64,000 nt of DNA, from positions 13,740 through 77,739 of the forward strand of contig DGIS01000025.1 of NCBI GenBank assembly GCA_002386525.1, given 5' to 3'. Of the stretch, positions 1-9,351 are shown one piece after another. The position numbers were made by a program, and so were the translations under genes. The DNA comes from Sphingobacterium sp. UBA4616 (GTDB lineage Bacteria; Bacteroidota; Bacteroidia; Sphingobacteriales; Sphingobacteriaceae). The first letter of the stretch is position 1. The number at the start of each line of letters is the position of its first letter. The notes under the pieces are model-generated. The model worked only from the letters and a program-made list of their open reading frames with translations. It was not told the origin of the DNA and did no database searches.

Positions 1-283
1 GGATCAAAATGAATAGTATTATCGCCAAACGACGTTACAGTGGTTACATTGCCACGAGTGCGATGGGTGTATATCCATAGGTTTTACTAATCCTGACTCT
101 ACACTTTTGGGTAGTAATTCTCCATTAATGACACTTTCCATCGCAGATTTATTTATCTTAATGGCTAAATTATATTATCAAGTGAAAAGATATTTAGTAT
201 TTGTTGCACAACAAATGTTTGTGTATGTGATATTATAGAGTAATTAAGCCTAAAATTAATTAATAACATAAACAATAATCAGC
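1..283. other. Left-edge stretch without a recognisable gene
   Basis: The plus frame from about 16 to the stop near 238 is open, but it has no good start codon and no similarity I recognise. It could be the tail of a damaged gene entering from the left edge. The last 50 bases are AT-rich and probably hold the promoter of the lipoprotein gene at 284. Confidence 0.3.
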
Positions 284-847
284 ATGAAGAGTAAATTATT
301 ACTATTCCCCTCTTTATTAGCAATCTTAATAAGTTGTTCGAAAAGGGTAAACGATCCTTTTATTCCTGAGGAGAAAAACCAGTTGGACAGTATTTATCAA
401 GCTCCTAAAGATCCATTTTTGGGAATTCCGGAAAAGACGTCTGTGGTACATGTGCAAACCAGTATTGTTAACTACAACCAATGGCAAAACTTCTTCGTAT
501 CACCAGAAAAAATGACTATTGTGATGTGGCCAAGCCATGACAAAACATTAGTCATAAAAGATGTCGACAAGGCTATTCAAGGCATTGCCATTGATAAAGA
601 GTCGAATACTGAAGTCAAAACAGATAATATCACAATCGCTTCCGGCATTACATTTCAAGATTATTACCCGGGCAAATATCTTATAGCGGTGATTATGACC
701 GACGAGAAAGGGCAGGGTAAAAAAGCCTACAGCAGTAAAGAAATTACAATAAAAGAATATGGAAAATATTATATGCACAAAATATTTTCATTTGATGCGA
801 AAGAAAGAGAATTTGAAGAATGGTCACCAAAAATAATAGAGAAATGA
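284..847 (+). CDS. Hypothetical lipoprotein, 187 residues
   Basis: I do not recognise a family. The first 18 residues form a lipoprotein signal: a Lys-containing n-region, a hydrophobic stretch, and LLAILISC with the acceptor Cys at 18. The mature protein starts SKRVNDPF and should sit on the outer membrane or facing the periplasm. The rest has alternating short hydrophobic stretches of beta-sandwich type and no catalytic motif I can name. Its stop overlaps the ATG of the next gene (ATGA at 844-847), so the two are translationally coupled. Because the partner is a PKD-like secreted protein, a surface or adhesion role is a reasonable guess only. Confidence 0.75.
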   Translation: MKSKLLLFPSLLAILISCSKRVNDPFIPEEKNQLDSIYQAPKDPFLGIPEKTSVVHVQTSIVNYNQWQNFFVSPEKMTIVMWPSHDKTLVIKDVDKAIQGIAIDKESNTEVKTDNITIASGITFQDYYPGKYLIAVIMTDEKGQGKKAYSSKEITIKEYGKYYMHKIFSFDAKEREFEEWSPKIIEK

Positions 848-1932
848 GAATAAAACTGACGTTAATACTCTTCCTTAGCCTTTTATTAAATCGGGTAATC
901 GGACAAGTAATTAGTGGTGAGGCAAACCCGTGTCCAGAGACAAATTATACCTACTCTTTTAGTGGATCTTCCTTCGGCAATTATTTTTTATAGTCGATAA
1001 CCGATGGTCAAATTATTAGCCAAAATTCAAATACTGTTGTTGTTAAATGGTATAACAAGGTGACCGAAAATGGAAAATGGAAACTTCGTGTTCAATACGA
1101 AACGATAAAATTTGATGGAACTTCTGGCGGTTCCACTTATTTGGATAAAGATGTGAAGGTGAACATACCTTCCCGCTATGTTATAACTGGGGATAGAGAA
1201 ATTCCAGGTGATTTTAGAGGGAATAAAACTTATACAGCGCAAATAGTTAATTCAAATTTTCCTGCCGCATCATTTATATGGACGACGAATACGGGTATTC
1301 AGACGACAACCACTACTCCATCGTTTAATGTAAATATCACCGATGATCAATTGAAGTGGATTACCGTTGCTGGGAAAAGTTCTACGTGTCCGCAATGGGG
1401 TGAAACCTTTAAATTTGATATAGTATATACCCCTGTATTTACAGGACCATCGTCTATTTGCTCTGAAGGAATCTACACAATTACTAGTCCTGGTACTATA
1501 ACCCTTGAAAACGCATCAGGGATTGCGACGTTGACTGCTTTAGGAAATAATCAGTGGAAAGTGACTAGAACAGGTACAGCTAATGGACCTGTAAATTTAG
1601 TTTCAACATCAAATGGTAAAGTTTATAAAAAGAATATCCACATTGGCCCACTTTTCCAAGGTCAGATTGAAGGTTATACGACTTTAAAAAGAGGGTGGTC
1701 AAATAGATTGTATGAACTTTTTGAAGCAGGTGGCCCTTATACAAATCATACATGGACTATAAATAGCAATATGATAACATTGTCACCAAATGGAACAAAT
1801 GTTAAATTGAGTGTCCCAACCTCATACAATTACTTAGATCCAGAAAATGGTGATTGGGTGACTCTAAAATGTACTATGAATAGTGATTGCGGACCGGTAT
1901 CTACAACATATGATATATTAATAATGCCTTAA
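844..1932 (+). pseudogene. PKD-like secreted protein gene interrupted by an in-frame TAG
   Basis: The ATG at 844 overlaps the upstream stop and opens a signal-peptide-like N-terminus (MRIKLTLILFLSLLL to VIGQ). The frame meets TAG at 991-993, after 49 residues. It then continues without another stop to 1932, in the same frame (a GTG at 1060 could restart it). The sequence around the stop resembles repeats of PKD-like/Ig-like proteins, in which a Trp followed by a short turn and a VVVKW strand is usual. TGG to TAG is a single-base change, so the stop probably replaced a Trp. The downstream part contains several Ig-like strands and ends at 1932. Either the gene is recently inactivated, or the base is a sequencing error, or only the downstream part is made. 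The intact protein would be about 362 residues and secreted. Confidence 0.7.
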
Positions 1933-1939
1933 AGTATAT

Positions 1940-1968
1940 AAAAGCCTAGACTAATAATCTAGGCTTTT
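1940..1968. terminator. Bidirectional hairpin terminator
   Basis: AAAAGCCTAGA (1940-1950) pairs perfectly with TCTAGGCTTTT (1958-1968) around a 7-base loop. The stem is followed by T on the plus strand and is flanked by A on the other side, so it can end both the 844-1932 transcript and the convergent DoxX-like transcript. Confidence 0.75.
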
Positions 1969-2025
1969 ACTATTAAATCAACCCGATAAACAACATGGTC
2001 GGTTAAATTCTTGGCATAGTTTAAA

Positions 2026-2481
2026 TCAATATTTACTGATTGCCGATAGGTAAGTCCAGACAATGAAGAATAGCTGTAACGGTATTCTGAACCAAAGATA
2101 AGTCACTCCATTCCCATTAAATGTAGCCTTTTGATAATCTATTTGTTTTATGGAAGCATAAATATTTGCAGGAAGTACCAATATCAGGAATACTATAAGT
2201 AACCAAGCAGTTAAAGTCCGATAATTTGGAAATAGAAGTCCAAAGGCAAAAATAATTTCTGCAATTCCTGTTAGATAAACACTTTCTGTTTTGAACGGGA
2301 TAAATCCAGGTATCATTAAAGCCATTCCCTTTGTAAACGCAAAATGCCCAATAGCAGAAAATATCAACATTGCAAACATAGCTATTCTGCCCGATAAAGC
2401 ACATTGACAAGTACCATAAAGTAATTTCGTAACCAATAGGGAAACAGCAAACACACCAAGTAAAACAATTAACGGTTTCAT
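2026..2481 (-). CDS. DoxX-like membrane protein
   Basis: The 151-residue protein has four hydrophobic segments (about 1-20, 30-52, 68-90 and 92-112, with a further one near the C-terminus), as in the DoxX/DoxX-like group of small inner-membrane proteins. The second helix carries the Ala-Met-Leu-Ile-Phe-Ser-Ala-Ile-Gly-His pattern, and the region after it has the Pro-Gly-hydrophobic loop, both typical of the group. Its biochemical role is unknown; relatives of DoxX have been linked to respiratory or redox functions. It lies 51 bp downstream of the Crp/Fnr gene on the same strand, so the two are probably co-transcribed, and the regulator may control it. An overlapping reading frame at 2117-2494 on the same strand is a shadow. 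Confidence 0.75.
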   Translation of the reverse strand: MKPLIVLLGVFAVSLLVTKLLYGTCQCALSGRIAMFAMLIFSAIGHFAFTKGMALMIPGFIPFKTESVYLTGIAEIIFAFGLLFPNYRTLTAWLLIVFLILVLPANIYASIKQIDYQKATFNGNGVTYLWFRIPLQLFFIVWTYLSAISKY

Positions 2482-2532
2482 TTTTTATAGGCAAAGTTCG
2501 TTTATTGCTTTAGAGAAATCAATGAACCCAAG

Positions 2533-3099
2533 TTAAGAAATTCGTCTGCGTATTCTACTTAATGCTTGTGGTGTAATACCAATGTAAGAAGCAATATATT
2601 TCAGTGGTATTTCTTTTATAAGCTCCGGTCGCTCGGTAAAGAGATTTAAGTATCTCCTTTCAGCGGTTTCATTCAACAGAGAAAGCTCTCTTTGCGACTT
2701 TTTCAAAAACAATTCTTCGCTGGCTTGTCGCCCAATTGCATTACCGATTTTTGTTTTCTTGTAAATTTCTTGCAGATCATCAAAGGTAAGTTGCCAAAGT
2801 GTTGTTTCTGTTAAGGTTTCTATATAGTAAGTTGAGGGATTTCGAGTTAAAAAGGAATTGTACCCGCTTACAAAATTGTTATTAAATGCAAACGAAAAAG
2901 TAAGGTCATTTTCTTCTTTTGGGATGTAGAAACGCACAATTCCTGTTTCAATGAACGACAGATTATTTTCTATTTGACCCGACTTTAAGAGGATATGTTT
3001 TTTAGGAAAATTCTGCCTTGTAAGTTTAGAATAAAAAGCCTGCCAATCATGGTCTGTTAGCTCAAATCTCCTTTCAAAATATTTTCGGATTAGTTCCAT
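2533..3099 (-). CDS. Crp/Fnr-family transcription regulator
   Basis: The protein has 188 residues. The N-terminal part (about 25-115) reads as a cyclic-nucleotide-binding-like beta-roll, with the ILLKSGQIENNLSFIETG stretch and Phe-rich strands. The C-terminal part (about 140-188) is a winged helix, with LKYIASYIGITPQALSRIRR as the recognition region. This architecture and length match the Bacteroidota Crp-like regulators, which usually lack strict cAMP-binding residues and act on neighbouring genes. The ATG at 3097-3099 is the only reasonable start. The DoxX-like gene follows on the same strand. The effector is not predictable from the sequence. Confidence 0.88.
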   Translation of the reverse strand: MELIRKYFERRFELTDHDWQAFYSKLTRQNFPKKHILLKSGQIENNLSFIETGIVRFYIPKEENDLTFSFAFNNNFVSGYNSFLTRNPSTYYIETLTETTLWQLTFDDLQEIYKKTKIGNAIGRQASEELFLKKSQRELSLLNETAERRYLNLFTERPELIKEIPLKYIASYIGITPQALSRIRRRIS

Positions 3100-3542
3100 T
3101 GAAGCTGTTAATCAATTACATTTTACAAATTTACATCACTACCGTCGAAAACGATTAGGAAAAACGCATAAAAAAGCGAGGCATTATGAATTCAAAAAAT
3201 ATTATATTGAAGACACCACTACGCCACCAATGCAATGGTAAATATAAAAGTTTTAAGTCGGCTTCTATCCAAGATAGACCGTGATATTGTAAAAAACCTG
3301 TATCTAAACACAATAGCGACAAACATCACAAAGGTCTTAACATCTGGACACATTTAATGAGCATTCTTTTCTGTTATCACTACTTCAACATCAGACAATT
3401 TATATGATAACATGGCTTGAGAAATATAGTAGGATAGACAGGAAATGGATAAGAATAAATTTGTTTTAACAAAGCGACATTTTTAGTTTTAGCATTACAT
3501 TTAAAATGGATATATTTCCGTTCATTTTATTTCTATTTTTTG
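3100..3542. other. Intergenic region, no gene seen
   Basis: This is AT-rich spacer between the divergent Crp-like and AraC-like genes. Short open stretches exist on the plus strand (for example after 3186) but none has a credible start plus length, and I see no similarity. The last 40 bases before 3543 contain TATATTTC, a loose match to the Bacteroidota -7 box TAnnTTTG. Confidence 0.4.
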
Positions 3543-4676
3543 ATGAACCTTAGCTTAGAATATTTTTATTCCCAACTGTTTTACTTAGCAGGAATTTTAA
3601 TTGCTTTTTTTGCCTGCTTTTTGATAATGGGAAAATCCCAAAAAAAATTGGCAGATTATCTTCTGTCGATATGGCTTCTTCTAATTGGAATCCATCTGAT
3701 CAGTTTTTTATTTATATTCTCGAACGCCTTCATCAAATTTCCTTATCTTCTTGGATTAGAAATACCCCTGCCTCTGTTACACGGTCCAATGCTTTATCTT
3801 TATATCAGCTGTATTACGGGTAATCTACCCAGAAGTAAAATATGGTTGTTACATCTGGTTCCCGCAGCAATTACTTACTTTATATTGCTACCCTTTTTTT
3901 TGATGCCGTCACAAGATAAGATCCATATTTACCAACTTAATGGAGGCTCGTACAAGTTATTACGTACTGTCATAAGCTGTACGATAGTTATATCGGGTAT
4001 TTTATATGTCATTTTAAGTACCTTGGCGATAAAAAAATATCAAAAACAGATATCAAATGTCTTTTTAAACACTAAAAAGATCAATCTGAACTGGGGTTAC
4101 TATCTTATTATTGGAATGTTAGCGATTTGGATAGCCGTTATCATAAAAGTTGAAATTATTATTTTTGCTCTCGTAGTATTATTTGTAGTATCGGCGGCTT
4201 ATTTTGGAATCAGTAAGGTAGGTATTTTAAATCCAACTCTACTTGAAAAGGACCGCGAGGGATATTTAAGTGCCGACGATGATGTTGAGTATCAAAAATA
4301 CCAGAAAAATTTTGCCGGTGATGAAACGATCCAGCGCGTTTATAAAAATTTAGATTCTTGGATGAATGATCAGAAGCTATATAAGAATCCCGAAATCAAT
4401 CTGGTCAGTATAGCAAAACTATTGGATGTTCATCCAAATGTATTGTCGCAAACCATTAATTCTATCGAAAATAAAAACTTCTATGATTATATCAACTGGT
4501 ACCGCATCGAAGAATTTAAAAGGATCATTTTACTGCCAGAAAATCAAAAATTTACAATCCTCACAGTGGCATTCGAATGCGGATTTAATTCCAAGACTTC
4601 TTTTAATAGAAATTTTAAGAAATATACGGGTTGTTCACCTAGAGAGTTTTTAAAAGATCATAAGCTTATTTCTTAA
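3543..4676 (+). CDS. Membrane-anchored AraC-family regulator
   Basis: The protein has 377 residues from ATG 3543; an upstream TTG at 3540 adds only one residue. The N-terminal 225 residues contain about seven hydrophobic segments, which is the membrane sensor layout found in many Bacteroidota AraC proteins. The C-terminal 100 residues are a double helix-turn-helix (HTH_18 type): the first helix pair includes INLVSIAKLLDVHPNVLSQT, and the second ends with TVAFECGFNSKTSFNRNFKK and YTGCSPREF, the family signature. The protein probably senses a signal in or at the inner membrane and regulates transcription directly. The gene that follows, a small membrane protein starting 117 bp downstream, is a plausible target or operon partner. 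Confidence 0.88.
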   Translation: MNLSLEYFYSQLFYLAGILIAFFACFLIMGKSQKKLADYLLSIWLLLIGIHLISFLFIFSNAFIKFPYLLGLEIPLPLLHGPMLYLYISCITGNLPRSKIWLLHLVPAAITYFILLPFFLMPSQDKIHIYQLNGGSYKLLRTVISCTIVISGILYVILSTLAIKKYQKQISNVFLNTKKINLNWGYYLIIGMLAIWIAVIIKVEIIIFALVVLFVVSAAYFGISKVGILNPTLLEKDREGYLSADDDVEYQKYQKNFAGDETIQRVYKNLDSWMNDQKLYKNPEINLVSIAKLLDVHPNVLSQTINSIENKNFYDYINWYRIEEFKRIILLPENQKFTILTVAFECGFNSKTSFNRNFKKYTGCSPREFLKDHKLIS

Positions 4677-4793
4677 TACTAAGTACAGCAATTTAAACAG
4701 ACTTATTTATTTCAATGATCGAAAAATAGGTATCATCTTTCATTTTGGGACACTTTGATCATCTGTGATTCTAATATTTACAGAAAATTCAGA

Positions 4794-5390
4794 ATGAAAA
4801 AACTAATGTTTATACTAATTTGTGTGCTCGCGCTTATAATCGGTGCGTATCCATTGACCTATGTTTTTGTAGATCATAAAAATACTTTCTTACATCTCAA
4901 AACCCCAGAGCTTCTTTCTGATTCAGTTTGGAGATCTGCATTTTTTCTACATATTATTTTCGCAGGTCTTTCGTTATTGGTTGGATGTACCCAATTTGGC
5001 AGTAAGTTTCGAGATAAGCACTTAAAACTACACAGAGTTATCGGAAAAATTTATATTACATCTGCATTAATAGGCGCTATTTCAGGAGTCTACTTGGGAT
5101 TTTATGCAAATGAAGGTGCTGCAGCGGCATTAGGATTTATCTTTCTTGGATTGATCTGGTTTATGTTTACACTTACTGCATTTTTAGTGATCCGAAAAGG
5201 AAATATATTAGTCCATCAGAAGTTTATGATATACAGCTACGCCTGCACCTTTGCTGCGGTTACGTTAAGGGTATGGTATCCACTTCTAGTAAAAATGACT
5301 GATGATAGTTCCTTTTCATACGTCACTGTTGCATGGCTCTGTTGGATTCCCAATATTTTAGTCGCCTTTTTTATTAATAAAAAAAAATGA
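4794..5390 (+). CDS. DUF2306-type small membrane protein
   Basis: From ATG 4794 the protein has 198 residues. A TTG at 4755 in the same frame would add 13 polar residues before the first helix and is less likely. There are six hydrophobic segments. Conserved His/Arg positions of the DUF2306 family are visible: KLHRVIGKIYI in the third segment region and HQKFMIYSYACTFAAVTLR near the fifth. The reaction is unknown for this family; the conserved histidines in membrane helices suggest metal or haem binding, but this is inference. It is on the same strand as the preceding AraC regulator. Confidence 0.75.
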   Translation: MKKLMFILICVLALIIGAYPLTYVFVDHKNTFLHLKTPELLSDSVWRSAFFLHIIFAGLSLLVGCTQFGSKFRDKHLKLHRVIGKIYITSALIGAISGVYLGFYANEGAAAALGFIFLGLIWFMFTLTAFLVIRKGNILVHQKFMIYSYACTFAAVTLRVWYPLLVKMTDDSSFSYVTVAWLCWIPNILVAFFINKKK

Positions 5391-5678
5391 TGTGTTAGAT
5401 CTTACCGCTACAGTACTTTAGATTTATAAAACAATTTAAATCTGTCATCTTCTGTTCTTTTATTCTCTGCTGTATTGAATTTTACTTTTACCAAAAAAAT
5501 TGCAGATGTAGCCCATTAGCCTTTCACGTGAACTCTTCTTTATGCTCCTTTGTCAATAGATCAGGATAATAGTTAGATTGGAAATCAATTGCGTCAATCG
5601 TTCTGGAGGATAATGGAATACATATATAAGGTTGGATCGGCGAAACTTTGATTATATTAGTTTCTATAATACAGTTAC
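5391..5678. other. Non-coding spacer before the zeta-toxin remnant
   Basis: No open frame of interest is seen on either strand. The segment from about 5620 may contain the eroded N-terminal P-loop part of the remnant that follows, but I cannot align it convincingly. Confidence 0.3.
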
Positions 5679-6051
5679 ACCGTTTTACCTGAGATATTAG
5701 ATTGCAGGGAATTTGTAAATGCCGACAAGATAGCAGCGGGTATTTCTCCTTTCAACCCGCAAAGCGTACCTATACCCCAGCTGGACGAATTATGTTGGAG
5801 AGTATAGCGGAATTGATGAAAATAAAGATTTAGAAAAACTGTTTAACATTTATATTCCAATATTTGATCGCTGGTTAGTTTTTGATAACATGGATTTAAT
5901 ACCCGAAATAATTGCTCAGGTGATAAATTGGAGAAATCGTTTAGGAGTGCAAAAGGCTTACGAAAATTGGCATAAGAAAGTGCTGCAAAGGGTGACAGTT
6001 TGGTGTATATTACAATTATTAATTTACTGCAACTCTCACACTAAGTCTTGA
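5679..6051 (+). pseudogene. Remnant of a zeta-toxin/P-loop kinase gene
   Basis: Three frame-shifted pieces resemble the zeta-toxin-like ATP-dependent kinase family in order. The first (from 5679) reads TVLPEILDCREFVNADKIAA and then GISPFNPQSV, the region just after the P-loop with the conserved VNAD and LSPFNP-type motif. The second, in another frame (from about 5778), reads AGRIMLESIAELM. The third, in yet another frame (from about 5830), reads DLEKLFNIYIPIFDRWLVFD and continues to a C-terminal helix with WHKKVLQRV. The core of the protein between the second and third pieces is missing, as is a clear P-loop. Intact relatives are about 190-200 residues. It is surely non-functional as it stands. 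No antitoxin partner is visible nearby. Confidence 0.7.
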
Positions 6052-6061
6052 CTACTTTAGT

Positions 6062-7150
6062 TTATTCAGAGCAAAAGACCCTTTGCCACCATTTCCGCCC
6101 CGCTTTTGGCAAGTTGCTGTTATGCGCAGTAATTTTTCCCTCTCCCATTATTTCTGTAACGTTATTAATTAAACCGTCCACCATTGGAAAAAAGCTGCTG
6201 TACTTTTTATGTTCAACTTTTATAATATGATATGATTGCTTAGCTATCTCGTCTGATGAGCTGTTTGTGCTAATAATTATCCTGCAAAGTTGTTCAACAC
6301 AATCTCGTACAATATTTCTGTTATCTGTTCCATTTATTATGCTCTCAAGGATTTCAAGAGCTTTAGCATTTTCGCCGATCTCAACATATAGCTCTGCCAA
6401 TTGTTTATTGTAGCCTTCGATTAGAAAATCTTTATCATTTTTTTTGAGTGTCAATTTGAATGCTTCAATTTCTAAAACCTTGTCGTCTGCATATTTCGCG
6501 TATGTTCTATATAAACTTAATTCGTTATAAGTCCATGCTCTTTCTTGATCGATCCATTCAGGTAGTTTCTTCAAAAATAGTTCTCGTTCATTTGCCGAAT
6601 AGAGAAAATACAGCTCATCTTGAATTGGAAATTTGTAACATTTGAAATAGGACCTTTTATGTTCTTTCCAATCGTCAATGTCTTCTTGCGAATAAATACA
6701 GCTTTCTTCCGTTTCTCCAATATACTTTAACAGTTCAGTTTTCTTTGGGTTGTCAGCTGTTTTTAAATATTGGTAGGTTTCTTTAATTCCTGCCGAAACC
6801 AAATATTCGCCATCAAATCCAATTCCGCTGTCAAAATCGATATTTTTAGCTTCAAAAAATAACCAGACGGTTTCAGGTGAATTGAAAAGTGCCAATATGA
6901 AGGCGCAGAAATATAAATTATCAACTTTACCGTCTTTCCCATATTTTCGCCATTCCTTTTCCTCTGCAAAAAGATATTTCACGATTTCATAGTCCGTTTG
7001 TTTAAGATCATTGTAAATCGCAATATTGAGTCTTAATCGGTCAAAGTGTTTTGAATCTATGACGTCTCTATCAAAGCGATAATTGTCCAAGAGCTTTGGG
7101 TTCTGTCGAACTAACTCGAGTTCAGTTTTATAATTTTCTACTACTGTCAA
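6062..7150 (-). CDS. Hypothetical helical-repeat protein, 362 residues
   Basis: I do not recognise a named family. The protein is acidic, has no signal peptide or membrane segment, and is nearly all helical. Residues 210-310 contain paired helices such as YNKQLAELYVEIGENAKALE, the pattern of tetratricopeptide repeats. It should be cytoplasmic. The only start in frame is TTG at 7148-7150, because a TAA lies five codons upstream; a frameshifted N-terminus cannot be excluded. It stands alone, converging with the zeta-toxin remnant. Proteins of this shape are common as immunity or scaffold proteins, but I have no evidence for either. Confidence 0.6.
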   Translation of the reverse strand: MTVVENYKTELELVRQNPKLLDNYRFDRDVIDSKHFDRLRLNIAIYNDLKQTDYEIVKYLFAEEKEWRKYGKDGKVDNLYFCAFILALFNSPETVWLFFEAKNIDFDSGIGFDGEYLVSAGIKETYQYLKTADNPKKTELLKYIGETEESCIYSQEDIDDWKEHKRSYFKCYKFPIQDELYFLYSANERELFLKKLPEWIDQERAWTYNELSLYRTYAKYADDKVLEIEAFKLTLKKNDKDFLIEGYNKQLAELYVEIGENAKALEILESIINGTDNRNIVRDCVEQLCRIIISTNSSSDEIAKQSYHIIKVEHKKYSSFFPMVDGLINNVTEIMGEGKITAHNSNLPKAGRKWWQRVFCSE

Positions 7151-7559
7151 GGTGTGTTGGTATTATTGTACATAGCTCTCAAATATACGCATTCAACAAA
7201 TTATAAAATAGATGCTTCGCTAATCTTTCGGGCATTGAAACTTTCTGCTTAATATTCAATGGGCCAGAATTGCCGGACTTGAATGGTCATCAGTTTTCCA
7301 AACTGAACAATTAACGGTACCCAAATCTCCAATTAGGAGAAGATCATTCCCCCCGAGCGGCAGATATGATACATTCTCTGTACTAAAGGTCCGGGCGGCT
7401 TTCTCGAATTTTCAGCTCTCCATCAAATTACATATATTAGACTTGAAATAAAGGCTATTCATATTTAACCAAGATTTCATGGGCAACATATTTGACGAAG
7501 AAAAGACGAAGAAGCGCTGTCTGCGCGGAGAATGAATATTTTTACAGAAACTGACAACT
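7151..7559. other. Spacer with an unrecognised open stretch
   Basis: No convincing gene is seen. On the minus strand 7256-7411 is open for about 50 codons, with protein-like content (YLPLGGNDLLLIGDLGTVN) but no start codon and no family I recognise. It may be a remnant. Confidence 0.3.
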
Positions 7560-8240
7560 CTAAACTCTTCTCGAATTCATGGCTTTACTCCATTGCTTTC
7601 TATGACACCTAGTACAGGATTGAGAATCGCTATCAAAACTAAACACAACTTGGCCACAATACATACATGCAAATGGTCCTTCAGAGTTGGATACATTAAC
7701 CATTTTATAGGAGGAAGGGAACAATGGTAGCCCATATCTGACGTCATCATCAGCATAGAATAATACGCTTAATGTCCCATCAATCTCTAGAACCCCTTCC
7801 TTAACCTGACCCAAATGTTCAACATTTAAATTTCGGAGTTCTGAAAAGAACTCCATTCTCGAAAAATTGTCATCATTTTCATGTTTTATGTGAAATACTC
7901 CGTCCTTCACAATGGGTAAAACTTTACCCTCTAATAGATGAGTGATCACCTCAGACTTGTACGTGAGCCAGGTTATCAACTTGTAGACTGAAATTACACA
8001 GATAAAAACAACAACCGAATAGGAAATGGGCAAATCTTCCTGAAACATCGGATCTCCCGCGGCCGAGCCAAGACTGATAATAATCGCAACTTCAAAAACA
8101 GTTAGCTGTCTAACACCTCTCCTACCTGAAAGTCTCAGTATGATCAAAATCAGAAGAAACATTATTATCGTTCTCGCTGCAATTTCCACAAGGAATGAGC
8201 CTTCCACTCCGTCCGAGAATATTTTGTCTATATCAATCAT
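7560..8240 (-). CDS. DUF421 membrane protein with C-terminal zinc ribbon
   Basis: The protein has 226 residues. Three hydrophobic segments occupy about 20-100, with the family's Arg-rich loop LRLSGRRGVRQLT and the EVAIIISLGSAAGDPMF segment, as in YcaP/YetF proteins. The soluble alpha/beta domain follows at about 105-180, including LEGKVLPIVKDGV and SRMEFFSELR. Unusually, the last 35 residues add a CxxC...CxxC pair (CMYCG, then CTRCHRKQW) that looks like a zinc ribbon. YetF-type proteins sit in the membrane and are linked to stress and spore or envelope phenotypes; the reaction is unknown. The gene is monocistronic. Confidence 0.85.
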   Translation of the reverse strand: MIDIDKIFSDGVEGSFLVEIAARTIIMFLLILIILRLSGRRGVRQLTVFEVAIIISLGSAAGDPMFQEDLPISYSVVVFICVISVYKLITWLTYKSEVITHLLEGKVLPIVKDGVFHIKHENDDNFSRMEFFSELRNLNVEHLGQVKEGVLEIDGTLSVLFYADDDVRYGLPLFPSSYKMVNVSNSEGPFACMYCGQVVFSFDSDSQSCTRCHRKQWSKAMNSRRV

Positions 8241-8487
8241 AGCCTCTCAAATAACTAAATCTTAACAAGATTATCACATTTATTCCTTAAATATTCCTCG
8301 GATTGCAATAGTTCATCACTCGAGAAAAACAACATAAACAAGGGTCTTGTATATGAGCGCAATGCTTACAAGATGTAAAAAATATCGCCTTTAAACCTTC
8401 AGTTCCCATTTTTGAAGTAGATGAACACTTTAGATAGCTGAATACTCGTGCCGATAGACAACCTGACTCTTATGATTTATTCCTTGG
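8241..8487. other. Intergenic spacer
   Basis: I see no gene, repeat or convincing terminator between the DUF421 gene start and the end of the SDR gene; the sequence is plain AT-rich spacer. Confidence 0.4.
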
Positions 8488-9351
8488 CTAACCATTGACG
8501 ACTTCTCCGCCATTAGGGTGTAAAACTTGACCGCTCATAAAATGTGAATCTTCGCTCGCTAGAAATAGAAAGCTTGGTGCAATTTCATTTGGCATTGCTG
8601 CCCTTCTCATTGGCGAGTCGCTTCCAAATTCTGAGTTTTTTTTGGAGTCAAATGAGGATGCTATCAATGGAGTCCATACCGGACCTGGCGCAACAGCATT
8701 GACCCTAATTCCTTTATCAATAAGATTTGCTGACAAGCTTCGTGTAAAAGAAATTATCGCACCTTTTGTTGCAGAATAATCTATCAACTTTGGACTGCCT
8801 CGATACGCAGTCACAGAGGATGTGTTAATTATGCTTGCCCCCTTTTTAAGATAAGGTATGGCATACTTTGTGACCCAGAAATAGGAAAAGAAATTATTCT
8901 GAAAAGTCTTTTGCAACTGTTCAGTAGTAATTTTTTCAATTGATTCTGTTTCCCAATGAAGCCCCGCGTTATTAACGATAATATCAACTTTCTTATGCAT
9001 TTTTATCGTAAATTCAATTAATTTTTTACAGTGATTTTCTTTTCCCAAATCACCTTTAATTAGCGTACATTTTCTAGAGAAGGATTCAATCTCTTTCTTG
9101 GTTTCTTTTGCATCTTTTGTCTCATTAAGGTAGGCAATAACAATATCAGCTCCCTCCTTTGCAAATAACAAAGCTACAGCTTTGCCTATGCCGCTATCTC
9201 CCCCCGTAATTAACGCTACCTTATTTTTCAATTTTCCTTCTGCAGGATAGGCTAACGGAGAAGTGTCAGGAACTGGAGTCATATTTATTTCCAATCCGGG
9301 TCGCTTTTGCTTTTGTAACGGTCTAATCTTTTTACTTGCTGCTTTTTTCAT
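8488..9351 (-). CDS. SDR-family oxidoreductase (YghA/YhdF type)
   Basis: This is a 287-residue classical short-chain dehydrogenase with a 40-residue N-terminal extension rich in Lys and Pro, as in the YghA/YhdF stress-associated group. Visible motifs are the cofactor loop TGGDSGIG (about 50-57), NNAG, the catalytic Ser in NTSSV, and the active-site YSATK. The C-terminus ends GQVLHPNGGEVVNG, as usual for the group. It should reduce or oxidise a small carbonyl or alcohol with NAD(P)H in the cytoplasm; the substrate is unknown. It is monocistronic. A second protein of the same subgroup, but exported, is encoded at 34503-35501. Confidence 0.9.
   Translation of the reverse strand: MKKAASKKIRPLQKQKRPGLEINMTPVPDTSPLAYPAEGKLKNKVALITGGDSGIGKAVALLFAKEGADIVIAYLNETKDAKETKKEIESFSRKCTLIKGDLGKENHCKKLIEFTIKMHKKVDIIVNNAGLHWETESIEKITTEQLQKTFQNNFFSYFWVTKYAIPYLKKGASIINTSSVTAYRGSPKLIDYSATKGAIISFTRSLSANLIDKGIRVNAVAPGPVWTPLIASSFDSKKNSEFGSDSPMRRAAMPNEIAPSFLFLASEDSHFMSGQVLHPNGGEVVNG

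Noticed and set aside
2117..2494. 125-residue overlapping minus-strand frame
   Set aside because: It overlaps the DoxX-like gene in another frame on the same strand, and lacks the family's helices.
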